This document shows positions 33,589 through 43,103 of a DNA stretch of 64,000 nt, piece after piece (within the stretch, counting starts at the first letter, position 1; each line of letters opens with the position of its first letter). Below the pieces are notes generated by a model. The model was not told where the DNA came from. It searched no databases and saw nothing but the letters and a program-made list of their open reading frames with translations. Made by a program: the position numbers and the translations under genes. Origin of the DNA: Haloterrigena alkaliphila (GTDB lineage Archaea; Halobacteriota; Halobacteria; Halobacteriales; Natrialbaceae); contig NZ_CP071462.1 of NCBI RefSeq assembly GCF_017352155.2, positions 3,720,001-3,784,000 of the forward strand, in the 5' to 3' direction.

Positions 33589-35010
33589 TCAGTCGTCCGC
33601 GGGGGCCGACATCGGTGGCTCCGCCGACTCCTCCTCGGACGGGGTCCCTTCGTCGCGCAGCGTCGCCTCGACGTCCGGCGCGAGTTCGTTGACCATCGCT
33701 CGGCCGTCCTTCTCGCGGACGACCAGTTCGTCGTCCTCGAGCGCCGAGAGGTGGTGGGAGACGGTACTCGGGTCGCGCTCGAGTTCGTCCGCGAGGCGGC
33801 CGTTCGGCGCCGATCCGAGCTCTGCGAGCGTCTCGAGAACCCCGCGCTTCGCCGGTTCCGCGAGCGCGGCGTGGAGTTCGGCGTCTGCGACGTCGGTCCC
33901 CTCGCCCGGCCGGTTGCCGTCCGCGTCGAGGTAGTAACGGCGCTTGCCGTTGAGTTTGGCCGAGGTCACCAGCCCTTCCTCCTCGAGGACGCGGACGTGG
34001 TGGCGGACCGTCGAGAGCGCGACGTCGCTCCGATCGCTCACCTGCGAGAGGTAGCAGCCGGGATCGGCCGCGATCGTCTCGTAGACCGCCCGCCGTCGGT
34101 CGTTCTCGAGGGGGTCCGAGTCGTCGTAGCGGCTGTACCTGAAGATCGGCAGGAGCTCCCAGGGGAGGGTCGAACCGGCCCGCCGGAGGTGGCGCAGGCC
34201 GGGAAGCTGGCCGAACTGGCTCAGCCAACCGCCCACGAGACCCGCTGCGCTGCCGGCCGCGGCGCCGCCGGCTGACGCGCCGCTGGCCCCGGCCCCGGCG
34301 GACGCACCGGTGCTCCCCGCGGCAGCGCCGGAGGCGGTGATCGCGCCGAGCAGGCCGACGAGCACGGCATCGACGCCCGACGACCCGCTGCCGGACGGAG
34401 CCGGGCCGGTACCCTCGCCGTCATCGTCGCCGCTCGAGTCCTCCTCGGCCGCCCCGTCGTCGTTCGATGCCGCGGCGACCCCGAGTTCCGTTCCGACCGT
34501 CACGTTCGAGCCGTCCCCCTCGACACCGACCCCGCCGCGCACCTCGATCGGGGCGGTCACCCGTTCGGTCACGTTCTCGAGGAGGGCGTTCGTCTCGTCG
34601 GTCGTGTTCTCGAGTTCCGTCGTCGTCTCGTCGGTCGTGTTCTCGAGTTCCGTCGTCGTCTCGTCGGTCGTGTTCTCGAGTTCCGTCGTCGTCTCGTCGG
34701 TCGTATTCTCGATGGTGTCGATCGTTTCGTTGACGGTCCCATCAACGGTGTCAGTGGTCTCGTTCGTCGCGTTCTCGAGTTCCGTCGTCGTCTCGTCGGT
34801 CGTATTTTCGAGCGCGTCGGTCGTCCCGACGACGACCGTCTCGAGAACGACCGTCGTCGTGCCGGTACGCTCCCCGAGCGGGTCGCTGGTCGTCTCCCAC
34901 GTCGAACCGCCGGTCGCCGCGGTGGCGACGCCAACCGTCCCGGAACCGAGGACGAGGACGGCGACGAGGCAGGCGAGTGCGCGGGTCGCGATCGACGAAC
35001 GGGCGCTCAT
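33589..35010 (-). CDS. Membrane-anchored regulator with two winged-helix domains and repetitive outer region
   Basis: Residues 1-33 form a signal peptide (LACLVAVLVLGSGTVGVATA). Then come Thr/Glu/Asn-rich repeats, including three exact copies of an 11-residue TTELENTTDET unit, a linker, and a Gly/Ala-rich hydrophobic segment (about 217-265) likely to span the membrane. The cytosolic part has one ArsR-like winged helix (YETIAADPGCYLSQVSDRSD, VRHHVRVLEEEGLV) and a second (RGVLETLAELGSAPNGRLAD, VSHHLSALEDDELV). Such proteins could sense an outer signal and act on DNA. ATG 35010 lies downstream of a TTTATAG box; a TTG at 35031 is the other option. The target is unknown. Confidence 0.78.
   Translation of the reverse strand: MSARSSIATRALACLVAVLVLGSGTVGVATAATGGSTWETTSDPLGERTGTTTVVLETVVVGTTDALENTTDETTTELENATNETTDTVDGTVNETIDTIENTTDETTTELENTTDETTTELENTTDETTTELENTTDETNALLENVTERVTAPIEVRGGVGVEGDGSNVTVGTELGVAAASNDDGAAEEDSSGDDDGEGTGPAPSGSGSSGVDAVLVGLLGAITASGAAAGSTGASAGAGASGASAGGAAAGSAAGLVGGWLSQFGQLPGLRHLRRAGSTLPWELLPIFRYSRYDDSDPLENDRRRAVYETIAADPGCYLSQVSDRSDVALSTVRHHVRVLEEEGLVTSAKLNGKRRYYLDADGNRPGEGTDVADAELHAALAEPAKRGVLETLAELGSAPNGRLADELERDPSTVSHHLSALEDDELVVREKDGRAMVNELAPDVEATLRDEGTPSEEESAEPPMSAPADD
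34592..34690 (-). repeat. Three perfect 33-bp tandem repeats within a coding region
   Basis: Units at 34592-34624, 34625-34657 and 34658-34690 are identical and encode the 11-residue TTELENTTDET repeat of the outer domain; degraded copies continue to about 34830. Being in frame and a multiple of three, they can expand or contract without breaking the gene. Confidence 0.8.
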
Positions 35011-35152
35011 GCTACTCGTCGGGGTCTCCAACCTCGAGCGTAATACGCTTTTTCCGTTATCGTGACTATAAACCTGATCTAACTATCTCCGAAACCGACC
35101 GGCAGCGGGCGATCCAGCAAGCTATTTCCGCGTTCGACGGCGGGTTTCACGT

Positions 35153-37930
35153 ATGGATCCGGCGCTTGGCCCTCCCGAGGAGATGGCCGAGAAACGCGAC
35201 GAGCTGACGCCCATGATGGCGCAGTACCACGACCTCTGTGCCCGCTACGACGACGCGATCGTCCTCTTTCAGGTGGGGGACTTCTACGAGACGTTCTGCG
35301 GGGCCGCCGAGCGCACCGCGCGCCTGCTCGAGATCGCCCTGACCAGCCGCGAGGACTCCACCGGCGAGTACCCGATGGCCGGCATCCCGATCGACAACGC
35401 CGAGTCGTACGTCGAGGAGTTGCTCGAGGCCGACTACCGTGTCGCTGTCGCCGATCAGGTGGAGGAACCCGGCGAGACGTCCGGCGTGGTCGAGCGCGCG
35501 GTGACGCGCGTGATCACGCCCGGGACGCTCACCGAGGACGAACTGCTGGCCGGCGACGACAACAACTTCGTCGCCGCGCTGGCTCGAGACGGCGAGCGCC
35601 TCGGTCTCGCCCTGCTCGACGTCTCGACCGGCGACTTCTACGCGACGAGCGCGACCAGCGGGGAGTCGATCGCCGACGAGGTGAGCCGATTCGCCCCCTC
35701 CGAGGCGGTCGTCGGTCCCGACGCGCCCGCCGAGCCCGTCCCCGACGACTGCATGGTGACGCCGTTCGACGCGCGCGCGTTCGATATCGAACGGGCGGGG
35801 GAGAAAGTTGCGACGTACTTCCGGAACCCCGACGCCCTGCTCGCGAGCGACGTCGAAGTCCGGGCCTGCGGCGCGCTGCTCGCGTACGCCGAGTACGTCC
35901 GCGGCGGCGAGCACGAGGGGGAACGCGGCGAGAGCGACGAGCGCCGCGTCGAGGCCGTCTTCGAGGGCGACGCGGACCAGCGACTCGAGTACATCACCCA
36001 GCTCACCCGCTACGATCCGCGGGAGTACCTGCTGCTCGACGCCGTCGCGCTGCGGAGCCTCGAACTGTTCGAACCGCGATCGGTTCGGGGGCGGGACGAC
36101 GCCACGCTCGTCGGCGTGCTCGACGAAACTGCCAGCGCGCTCGGCGGCCGCAAACTCAGGGACTGGATCCGTCGGCCCCTGCTCGATCCGAATCAGATCG
36201 AGGCGCGCCACGACGCGGTCGCCGAACTGAAAGCGGCCGTCCAGACTCGCGAACGGCTTCACGACCGCCTGCGGGAGGTCTACGACCTCGAGCGGCTGAT
36301 CGGTCGCATCTCCCGCGAGCGAGCGAACGCCCGGGACCTGCGCTCGCTGCGGGATACGCTCGCGGTCGTCCCCGAGATTCGGGAGCAACTCGACGACGCG
36401 GACTGCGAGCACCTGCGTGAACTCCACGCCAATCTCGATCCGCTGACGGACGTCCGCGAACTGATCGAGGACTCGATCGTCGCGGAGCCGCCGATCGAAA
36501 TCACCGAGGGCGGGATCATCGCGGAGGGGTACGACGCGGACCTGGACGACCTCCGGGGGACCGCCAGGGACGGGAAGCAGTGGATCGACGACCTCGAGGA
36601 GCGCGAGCGCGAGCGGACGGGAATCGACTCGCTGAAGGTCGGCCACAACTCGGTCCACGGCTACTACATCGAGGTGACGAACCCGAACCTCGAGTCGGTG
36701 CCCGAGAACTACCAGCGCCGCCAGACGCTGAAGAACTCCGAGCGGTTCGTCACGCCGGAACTGAAAGAGCGCGAGGACGAGATCGTCGGCGCCCAGCAGC
36801 GGGCCGACGAGCGCGAGTACCAACTCTTCCGCGAGGTTCGCCGGGAGGTCGCCGCCGAGGTCGAACGCGTTCAGAGCCTCGCCGACGCGCTCGCGACGCT
36901 GGACGCGCTCGTCTCGCTCGCGACCGTCGCGGCCCAGTACGACTACTGTCGACCCGAGATGCTCGAGCGCGAGGGACGAGACGGTCTCGTGATCGACGTC
37001 GAGGGCGGTCGCCACCCCGTCGTCGAGCGCACGCAGGAGTCGTTCGTCCCGAACGACGCCCACCTGACGAACGACCGACGGCTGGCGGTGATCACGGGTC
37101 CGAACATGTCGGGTAAGTCGACCTACATGCGGCAGGTCGCCCAGATCGTCCTGCTCGCGCAGGTCGGCAGTTTCGTCCCCGCGCGGGCGGCCAGACTGAC
37201 GCCGGTCGATCGGATCTTCACCCGCGTCGGCGCCAGCGACGACATCGCGGGCGGGCGCTCGACGTTCATGGTCGAGATGGACGAACTCGCGACCATCCTG
37301 CGGGAAGCCGACGAGCACTCGCTCGTCTTGCTCGACGAGGTGGGCCGGGGCACCTCGACCGCCGACGGCCTCGCCATCGCGCAGGCGATCACCGAGTACG
37401 TCCACGACCGGGTCGGCGCGACGACGCTGTTCGCGACCCACCACCACCCGCTGACCGAACTGGCCGACGACCTCGAGGCCGCGTTCACGCTCCACTTCGA
37501 GGTCGACGAGGAAGACGGCGAGGTCGTTTTCCACCACGAAATCGCGCCCGGCGCGGCGACGGGGTCCTACGGCGTCGAGGTGGCGACTGCCGCGGGCGTC
37601 CCCGCGGACGTGGTCGAGCGCTCGCGGGAACTGGTCGCTGAGGCGGCCGGAGCGGATGCGGTCGACGACGGGAACGGCGACACGCGTGACGAGACTGACG
37701 AGTCAGGCGCGTCAGCCGGAACCGACGACGCCGGGGGCGCGCCCGCTGCGGCCACTGCAGATGGGGGTGAGCGAACCGCTGGTTCGCGATCCTCGTCGGA
37801 GCTACGCTCCGACGTAGGAGATATTCCAACTGACGTCGCCGCCGAACTCCGGGCGCTGGACCTCGCGCACCTCACGCCCGTCGAGGCGCTGACGGAACTG
37901 GATCGATTGAAGCGGCTGCTCGAGGACTGA
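35153..37930 (+). CDS. mutS: DNA mismatch repair protein MutS
   Basis: MutS binds mismatches and loops in DNA. The mismatch-contact motif is VGDFYETF (Phe-x-Glu) at about residues 40-47, the clamp/lever region has [18 protein letters not shown] in parts, Walker A is GPNMSGKST at about 649-657, and Walker [17 protein letters not shown] follows, then [11 protein letters not shown]. Length is 925 residues, slightly long because of a Gly/Asp/Ala-rich linker near 840-895 that includes a hairpin insertion. The last residues ([20 protein letters not shown]) are the typical helical tail. No mutL lies within the window. Confidence 0.95.
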   Translation: MDPALGPPEEMAEKRDELTPMMAQYHDLCARYDDAIVLFQVGDFYETFCGAAERTARLLEIALTSREDSTGEYPMAGIPIDNAESYVEELLEADYRVAVADQVEEPGETSGVVERAVTRVITPGTLTEDELLAGDDNNFVAALARDGERLGLALLDVSTGDFYATSATSGESIADEVSRFAPSEAVVGPDAPAEPVPDDCMVTPFDARAFDIERAGEKVATYFRNPDALLASDVEVRACGALLAYAEYVRGGEHEGERGESDERRVEAVFEGDADQRLEYITQLTRYDPREYLLLDAVALRSLELFEPRSVRGRDDATLVGVLDETASALGGRKLRDWIRRPLLDPNQIEARHDAVAELKAAVQTRERLHDRLREVYDLERLIGRISRERANARDLRSLRDTLAVVPEIREQLDDADCEHLRELHANLDPLTDVRELIEDSIVAEPPIEITEGGIIAEGYDADLDDLRGTARDGKQWIDDLEERERERTGIDSLKVGHNSVHGYYIEVTNPNLESVPENYQRRQTLKNSERFVTPELKEREDEIVGAQQRADEREYQLFREVRREVAAEVERVQSLADALATLDALVSLATVAAQYDYCRPEMLEREGRDGLVIDVEGGRHPVVERTQESFVPNDAHLTNDRRLAVITGPNMSGKSTYMRQVAQIVLLAQVGSFVPARAARLTPVDRIFTRVGASDDIAGGRSTFMVEMDELATILREADEHSLVLLDEVGRGTSTADGLAIAQAITEYVHDRVGATTLFATHHHPLTELADDLEAAFTLHFEVDEEDGEVVFHHEIAPGAATGSYGVEVATAAGVPADVVERSRELVAEAAGADAVDDGNGDTRDETDESGASAGTDDAGGAPAAATADGGERTAGSRSSSELRSDVGDIPTDVAAELRALDLAHLTPVEALTELDRLKRLLED
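37771..37814 (+). repeat. Two triloop hairpins inside the mutS linker
   Basis: GCGAACC-GCT-GGTTCGC at 37771-37787 and a 9-bp stem at 37794-37802/37806-37814 with loop TAC lie in frame in the coding sequence of the C-terminal linker. Their build, 7-9-bp perfect stems with 3-base loops, matches the hairpins in the intergenic arrays at 4982-5031 and 45931-46052. Confidence 0.6.
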
Positions 37931-37947
37931 CCGCGGTCCGAAACGTC

Positions 37948-38478
37948 TCACTCCTCACCGAGCAACGACTTCCGATAGAAGAGCAGGTCGAACGGCTCGT
38001 CGAACCCATCGATGCGCTCGCGCGTCGCCTCCTCGTATCCCAGCGTCTCGTACAGTTCACGCGCAGCGGTCTGCGTTGCCATCGTATCGAGCACGATGTC
38101 CGTATAGCCCCGGTCGCGGGCGCGCCCCTCGAGTTCCGCGGCGATCCGCCGGCCGTACCCCCGTCGCTGGTGGTCGGGGTCGACGCGCATCCGTGTCAGT
38201 TCGACCGTCGACGCCGGAAGATCGGAGACGAAATCCGTCACGTAATCCGTCTCCTCGACCGGTCGGAACGCGCCCATCGCGACGATTCGATCCTCGCGCT
38301 CGCCGACGAGGAACTCGCCGTCCGACTCGAGGTAGGTTTCGGTGACGGCCTCGAGGTCGTCGTCCGGTCCGTCCTCGACGTAGGCACCGACGTCTCGCAT
38401 GGCCGTTTCGTGCAGGTCCTGGATGCGGTCGGTATCCGCCGGCCGAACCCGGCGAACGCGGAGGTCGCCAGTCATCAA
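37948..38478 (-). CDS. GNAT family N-acetyltransferase
   Basis: The 176-residue enzyme transfers an acetyl group from acetyl-CoA. The core motif A is ELTRMRVDPDHQRRGYGRRI with the Q/RxxGxG/A signature at about residues 104-109, preceded by the strand FLVGEREDRIVAMGAF, and followed by motif B (IVLDTMATQTAARELYETLGY). ATG codons at 38478 and 38475 are both possible. It is convergent with mutS, 17 bases apart. Substrate unknown. Confidence 0.85.
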   Translation of the reverse strand: MMTGDLRVRRVRPADTDRIQDLHETAMRDVGAYVEDGPDDDLEAVTETYLESDGEFLVGEREDRIVAMGAFRPVEETDYVTDFVSDLPASTVELTRMRVDPDHQRRGYGRRIAAELEGRARDRGYTDIVLDTMATQTAARELYETLGYEEATRERIDGFDEPFDLLFYRKSLLGEE

Positions 38479-38582
38479 TCGATCCCTCGTCGGTTCGATC
38501 GTTCCCTGACCTCGAAGAAAAGTCTTCGGACGAACGACACGTCGGTCGTCTCCTCGCTAGGTCGCAAGCGAGGGCGAACCGG

Positions 38583-39038
38583 TCACTCTTCGCGCTGGGC
38601 GATCTCGAGGAACGCGAGCGCGCCGCCGAGAAGCGCGGTGTTCTTCAGGAAGTGGATCAGTTCCTGCTGTTGCTGTTCCTCATCCTCCGCGTTCCAGAAG
38701 TCGTGCATCATCGGCGTGACGCCGATGAGGAAGCTGGCGACCGCCGTGGCACCGGCCACCGGGGCCCGCCAGAGGGCGACGCTGAGCCCGCCCAGCAGGA
38801 GGCTCCCGCTGATCGCGGGGACCGAAACGCGAGCCAGCGGCGTGTCCTTGGCGTCGGCGTAATCGACCCGCCCCTGGAGGTTCCGGAGGTTGTCGAGGGC
38901 GTTGAACGCGAGGATGCCGCCGAAGAGGATGCGACCGAGACGGAACATCGGCGTTTCGGTAACGGCAGATTCGGTCCCGTCGGATCGCAGGACGTCGGTG
39001 CTGTCGCTTCGCTGCTCTGGTTCTGAGAAGACGTTCAT
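38583..39038 (-). CDS. DoxX-like membrane protein
   Basis: A 151-residue protein with about four hydrophobic helices: GRILFGGILAFNALDNLRN, VPAISGSLLLGGLSVALW, VAGATAVASFLIGVTPMMHDFW and FLKNTALLGGALAFLEIA. The pattern of an N-terminal Gly-rich helix followed by FNALDNL and a late NTALLGGALAF helix is that of the DoxX/DoxD family. The role of these proteins in haloarchaea is mostly unknown. The N-terminal 30 residues are hydrophilic. Confidence 0.7.
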   Translation of the reverse strand: MNVFSEPEQRSDSTDVLRSDGTESAVTETPMFRLGRILFGGILAFNALDNLRNLQGRVDYADAKDTPLARVSVPAISGSLLLGGLSVALWRAPVAGATAVASFLIGVTPMMHDFWNAEDEEQQQQELIHFLKNTALLGGALAFLEIAQREE

Positions 39039-39279
39039 CGACAGTTCGAATCGCGGTGCCGACCGAGTTAGGGACCACCGTGGCACGTGCAGGGGAGTGA
39101 TTCGTGACCCCGTCGAGTTACGGATTCGGGGGCCTCTCGAGGCGACCCTCGCGGGACCGTCCCGGTCAGACCTCGGGTCGAACGGATTCCCCCGCAGTCG
39201 TCGCTGTCGGCCGCCCCCACTATATCGGCTGAATAGATACAGGGTACCGCATATAGCCCTCCGCTGAGAGCACCGTATT

Positions 39280-39618
39280 ATGGCTACGGTTGAGAACGTC
39301 CTCTCGTCGGTTTTCAGCACGATTCCGGAACTTCACTCCGGGCAACTCGGGTTACTCTCGGGCGTGCTCGTCGTGATCCTCTACTGGCACGGTTATCGTC
39401 GAGAGTCGCTCGCCCTTCTCACCGGGTTTTACCTACTCGCACTCGGCGTCGTCCCCGCCTCCACGAGGGGGTTGGCCGTGGTGCAGGCCAAGCCGTGGTA
39501 CTTCTGCTCGCTCCTGCTCATCACCACCGTCGGCGCGATCGGCGGTCGAGCCGTCTGGACGCTCCTGTCGTTTCGAATCCGGTCGAAATCGCTGGAGAGC
39601 AGGCAGCGAGACGCTTGA
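39280..39618 (+). CDS. Haloarchaeal membrane protein, three helices
   Basis: A 112-residue hydrophobic protein: GLLSGVLVVILYWHGY, LALLTGFYLLALGVVP and FCSLLLITTVGAIGGRAVWTLL. The N-terminal 20 residues and the basic C-terminus are hydrophilic. A TATA-like ATATAG lies 24-29 bases before the ATG, which supports the start. Family not recognised. Confidence 0.65.
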   Translation: MATVENVLSSVFSTIPELHSGQLGLLSGVLVVILYWHGYRRESLALLTGFYLLALGVVPASTRGLAVVQAKPWYFCSLLLITTVGAIGGRAVWTLLSFRIRSKSLESRQRDA

Positions 39619-39677
39619 ACGTATGATTTTTCGAACCGGGTGACGGCGACCGAACTCATCGCAAACCTGGTCCCCCC

Positions 39678-41093
39678 TTACTGACGGCGTTCCTCGCCCT
39701 CATCCTCGCGGACGATCGGGGATCGGAACGCGACGTTAGCGTCACGGAGCCACCACGCAGTCTCGAGGCCGGCCCAGGTGAGTCCCGCCGCGACCCCGAC
39801 GACGACGGCGGCGGCCTCGGTCACGCCGACCCAGACGGGGGCGACGAAGATCAACGCGTTGTAGAGTCGGTGAGGGAGAATCGACTCGACGATCGATCCG
39901 ACGAATTCGACCGGCCGAAACCCGCCGGCGCCGGTTTCGGCGTCCCCGTCGTCGACCGTACGCGACTCGAGGCCGAGTTCCCGTGCGCTCTGGCCGCCCT
40001 CGCTCTCGGCCCCGGTCTCGAGGCGTTCGGCGTCGTAGGGCATCGTCGACTCGACCTGCCAGACGACCTCGCCGGACTCGTCGACCGCCAGCACGCGGTT
40101 GCCGTGCGTATCGGTGATCAGCGTCTTCCCGTTCGGAAGGCGGTCGGCGTCGCGGGGCCACTGGATGCGGTCGTCCTCCCACTGCCACGTGCGCGTCCAC
40201 TCGCCGTCCTCACGCTGGAACTCCTGAACGCGGCCGTTCTCGGAGTCGGCGACGACGATCGCCGGACCGCCCCGCGATTCGGGGATGTAATCGGGGTTGT
40301 GTTGTTCGTGCAGGATCTCGTACTCGTTCTCGCTACCGAGCGTCCAGTTTTCGACCACTCCCTCCTCCCGATCGAGGAAGACGACCTGATCCTGGTTGCG
40401 CATGCTGACCATGATTCGACCTTCGTGTCGGCCCTCGTCGACGTACTCGACGTCGTTGATGTGGGCCCAATCGTTGGGGAACGCGTGGCCGCTCTCGAGG
40501 GCGAAATCGCTCTGAGCGTCCCAGAGCCACTCGACGACCTCCGTCTCCGTGTCGACGATGAACACCTGATCGGCGACGATATCGGCGACGACCACGTGCC
40601 TCTCGTCGATGCGATCCGCGTCGTGCCACTCCGCGGCGGTCTCCTTGTGATCGTAGCGCTCGTAAACGATCTCGACGTCGCCGGTCTCGAGGTCGACGCG
40701 CTCGATGACGTTTCGCGCGCACGGCGGATCGGAACAGGTCGGGCCCTCGGTGTGGATCGTGTCGGTCGCCGCGTACTCGACGGTCAGCGGATCGCCCTCG
40801 ACGGGGTCCACGTCGAAGTACTTCGTCCGCGAGTTGTTGTAGTACAGCACGTCGCCGTCGGGTTCGTAGGCGGTTATGGTCCCCGCGCGTCCCGATTCGG
40901 TGACGACCGTGTGGTTCTCCGTCGGCGGGGCCCTCGGAACGGCCTCCTCCGACGCCGTCGAGAGGCCGCCCGCGGCTCCGTTGACGACGACGGCGGCCGA
41001 GAGGAGAACGAGGACGGCGAGTCCGATCCGTACTCGAGTGCGCGTGAGCGCCGATCGGGGGCGGACGGGCGGGGGACGGAACCGAGCACTCAC
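39678..41093 (-). CDS. Membrane-anchored arylsulfotransferase-like beta-propeller protein
   Basis: The 471-residue protein has a basic N-terminus and one N-terminal helix (IGLAVLVLLSAAVVVNGAAG). An outer domain of repeated propeller-type strands follows: VFIVDTETEVVEWLWDAQSD, NDWAHINDVEYVDEGRHEGR, ISMRNQD-like VSMRNQDQVVFLDREEGVVE, HNPDYIPESRGGPAIVVADS. Two helices lie near the C-terminus (ALIFVAPVWVGVTEAAAVVV region). This matches the ASST-type arylsulfotransferase fold. Whether it transfers sulfate cannot be told. Start is a GTG at 41093, immediately after a 22-bp tandem repeat. Confidence 0.75.
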   Translation of the reverse strand: MSARFRPPPVRPRSALTRTRVRIGLAVLVLLSAAVVVNGAAGGLSTASEEAVPRAPPTENHTVVTESGRAGTITAYEPDGDVLYYNNSRTKYFDVDPVEGDPLTVEYAATDTIHTEGPTCSDPPCARNVIERVDLETGDVEIVYERYDHKETAAEWHDADRIDERHVVVADIVADQVFIVDTETEVVEWLWDAQSDFALESGHAFPNDWAHINDVEYVDEGRHEGRIMVSMRNQDQVVFLDREEGVVENWTLGSENEYEILHEQHNPDYIPESRGGPAIVVADSENGRVQEFQREDGEWTRTWQWEDDRIQWPRDADRLPNGKTLITDTHGNRVLAVDESGEVVWQVESTMPYDAERLETGAESEGGQSARELGLESRTVDDGDAETGAGGFRPVEFVGSIVESILPHRLYNALIFVAPVWVGVTEAAAVVVGVAAGLTWAGLETAWWLRDANVAFRSPIVREDEGEERRQ

Positions 41094-41094
41094 G

Positions 41095-41160
41095 GGACGT
41101 CACCCGCACGCAGAGCGGACGTCACCCGCACGCAGAGCGGATGTCACCCCCACGCACGGC
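41095..41160. repeat. Three 22-bp tandem repeats upstream of the arylsulfotransferase-like gene
   Basis: Units at 41095-41116, 41117-41138 and 41139-41160 share a GTCACCC core and an ACGCA element. The first two are identical; the third has a few changes. They abut the GTG start of the minus-strand gene. The following stretch 41161-41466 shows no gene. Confidence 0.65.
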
Positions 41161-41466
41161 GGGAGCATCTGCGTGAACGCGACGGTAACTGGTTCTGCGC
41201 CTTCGACGGGCCGTCGCGTCGAGGGTAGCGGACGCGATGCCGGTCTGCGGGGAAGCGATCGGTCGGGGGATCTCTCGCCGCGTCGCTTTCGAGAGCGCGC
41301 TGCCGATGGCTGCACGGGGAACATCCGTCTCATTGGAACTGCACTCGGTAGTCGGCACACCATGCTACGGGATACCGCGACAGTAAACCCGCCCCCTTTC
41401 TGCTCAAGCCGAGAACGGTCCGAAAGCGACGTGTAGCGGTTCGACGATCGCGCCCGTGCGTGGTAC

Positions 41467-42276
41467 TCACCCGTCGGTCGGCTCGAGCGACACGAACTCG
41501 AGACCGTGCTCGCCGAGCAACCGTTCCGCGCGGTCGGTCACGGAGGGCGCGACCAGAATCCCGCGGACGTCGGCGTCGGCGTGGAGGTCCCGCGTCAGGG
41601 CGTCGACGTAGCGCCGGAGCTGGCTCACCGCGTCCGGCCCGACGCGGCGGCGCTTGAGTTCGACGACGACCGTTCGGCCCGCCGAATCCTCGCCGTAGAT
41701 GTCGACGGCCCCGGCGGGCGTCGCTCGTTCCGTCGCAAGCGGCGTGAAGCCGGGTTCGAGCAGGGCGGGTTCCTCGAGGAGGCGCTGGCGGAGATCCTCC
41801 TCCGTCCCCGAGAGGGCGAGTTCGTTCTCGTCGGTGCCCGAGAACGTCGAGACCTGCAGGACGCGCTGGAAGCGGACCAGCAGCCGCTCGTCGGGGTTCG
41901 ACCGGAGGCTCTCGAGGACGAGCGCGTCCGTTCCGTCGTCGTCTCCGGCGCCGTCGTTGTCTTCGTCTCCGTCAACCGCTCCCGCGCGGTCGCAGTAGAC
42001 GTCGTGCTCGCAGCCCGGGGGCTGCCAGTTGACCGGCTGCTGGCCCTCGTCGGTGTGGACCAGCGCCGCCCCGTCGGGTTTGAGCATGACGTGGCGGTCG
42101 CCGGCCTCGAGTACGCTCGAGGCTCGCCCCTCGTAGTCGACGGTGCAGCGGCCGAAGACGGTCACGAGCGCCTCGCGCTCGATGCCGTCGGCGATGGCCT
42201 CGCGGGCGTCCTCGAGGGCGGGTCGCTCGAGGGTTACCGCGTGCGGGGACTGTTGTGTCGGTGTCCCGGAAGTCAC
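41467..42276 (-). CDS. nucS: Endonuclease NucS (EndoMS)
   Basis: NucS cuts both strands at mismatches or branched DNA and is tied to PCNA in archaea. The N-terminal DNA-binding domain has TVFGRCTVDYEGRASSVLEA and the basic/aromatic DRHVMLKPDGAALVHT. The C-terminal RecB-like nuclease has GAVDIYGEDSAGRTVVVELKRRR (D-ExK active site) and AVSQLRRYVDAL. The GTG at 42276 is 25 bases after a TTTTAT box, so a leaderless GTG start is favoured over the longer open frame to 42357. Length is then 269 residues. An acidic linker of about 15 residues is inserted in the middle. Confidence 0.93.
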   Translation of the reverse strand: MTSGTPTQQSPHAVTLERPALEDAREAIADGIEREALVTVFGRCTVDYEGRASSVLEAGDRHVMLKPDGAALVHTDEGQQPVNWQPPGCEHDVYCDRAGAVDGDEDNDGAGDDDGTDALVLESLRSNPDERLLVRFQRVLQVSTFSGTDENELALSGTEEDLRQRLLEEPALLEPGFTPLATERATPAGAVDIYGEDSAGRTVVVELKRRRVGPDAVSQLRRYVDALTRDLHADADVRGILVAPSVTDRAERLLGEHGLEFVSLEPTDG

Positions 42277-42300
42277 TGCGTTTGCGTAGCCCTCGCGCGA

Positions 42301-42306
42301 ATAAAA
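42301..42306 (-). promoter_or_regulatory. TATA box of nucS
   Basis: TTTTAT on the minus strand, within GCTTTTATTCG, ends 25 bases before the GTG start at 42276, the standard haloarchaeal distance for transcription beginning at or next to the start codon. Confidence 0.55.
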
Positions 42307-42425
42307 GCGGCCCGGACCGGTGATCCGAACCGCTTCTCGGGGGTGCGTGCTCGCCACCGATGCGCGACCGAGTGGTAGCGGTTGTCAAAAACGCTTATCT
42401 TCGGGGATCTATGCGTACGAGTCGA

Positions 42426-43034
42426 ATGACGAACGGTCACGACCGCCGCCGATTCATCCAGATCGCCGGCACTGGTGCCGCTGCATCGCTCGCCGGCTGT
42501 GCGCAACTCGACTCGCTAATGCAGTCCGACGGCGACTCGAGCGACGCGGTCACGGTCGCGGTGGCTCCGGACCGGGAGGAGATGCAGGCTCTCAACGAGG
42601 AGATTCAATCGGAGGTCGAGAACGGCAATCTCAGCCGTCAGGAGGCCCAGCAGCGGATGGTATCGGAGCAGCAAAATCTGACCGAAGCGGCCGCGACGGA
42701 GTTCGAGGAGTCGGCCGACGGCAGCGATATCTCGATCGAGGACGCCGAGACGCAGTACGGCCTCTTCCGCGTCACCGGCTCCGACGAAGCGATCATGAGC
42801 GCGCTTCGATCGGGCGAGATCAGCGGCATCTATCCCGGCGACCAGTACGACGCGTTCGTCCGGCGACAGGAACAACAGGCCCAGCGCCGGCAGATGCTCC
42901 AGGAACGGCAGCAACAGGCGGAGCAACAGGAGAACGGTACCGAAACCGAGTCGGGTCCCGGAAACGAGACGGGCGATTCGGACGGCGGGAACGAGACCGA
43001 GAACTCGAGCGACGGAAACGTGACCGCCGAGTAA
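42426..43034 (+). CDS. Tat-exported lipoprotein, function unknown
   Basis: The N-terminus MTNGHDRRRFIQIAGTGAAA with SLAGC is a Tat signal with lipobox, so the protein is anchored by lipid outside the cell. After residue 30 there is a domain with a helical stretch (EMQALNEEIQSEVENGNLSR, QQNLTEAAATEFEESAD), an ETQYGLFRVTGSDEAIM segment and YPGDQYDAFV. The C-terminal third is Gln/Arg-rich, then Gly/Asn/Glu-rich and probably disordered. ATG 42426 lies 25-30 bases after a TTATCTT box; ATG 42411 is the other option. Confidence 0.72.
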   Translation: MTNGHDRRRFIQIAGTGAAASLAGCAQLDSLMQSDGDSSDAVTVAVAPDREEMQALNEEIQSEVENGNLSRQEAQQRMVSEQQNLTEAAATEFEESADGSDISIEDAETQYGLFRVTGSDEAIMSALRSGEISGIYPGDQYDAFVRRQEQQAQRRQMLQERQQQAEQQENGTETESGPGNETGDSDGGNETENSSDGNVTAE

Positions 43035-43103
43035 CTCGAGGCGCGCGTTCCGGCGTCGATGTCTCGAACCGTCGATGCCTCAATGCCTCGATCCGTCGAT
43101 CCG

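Noticed and set aside
34592-34830. Regular repeats resembling a CRISPR array
   Set aside because: Repeats are contiguous 33-bp units in frame within a coding region, without spacers.
41095-41160. 22-bp repeats as a mini CRISPR
   Set aside because: The units follow each other without spacers and no cas genes are near.
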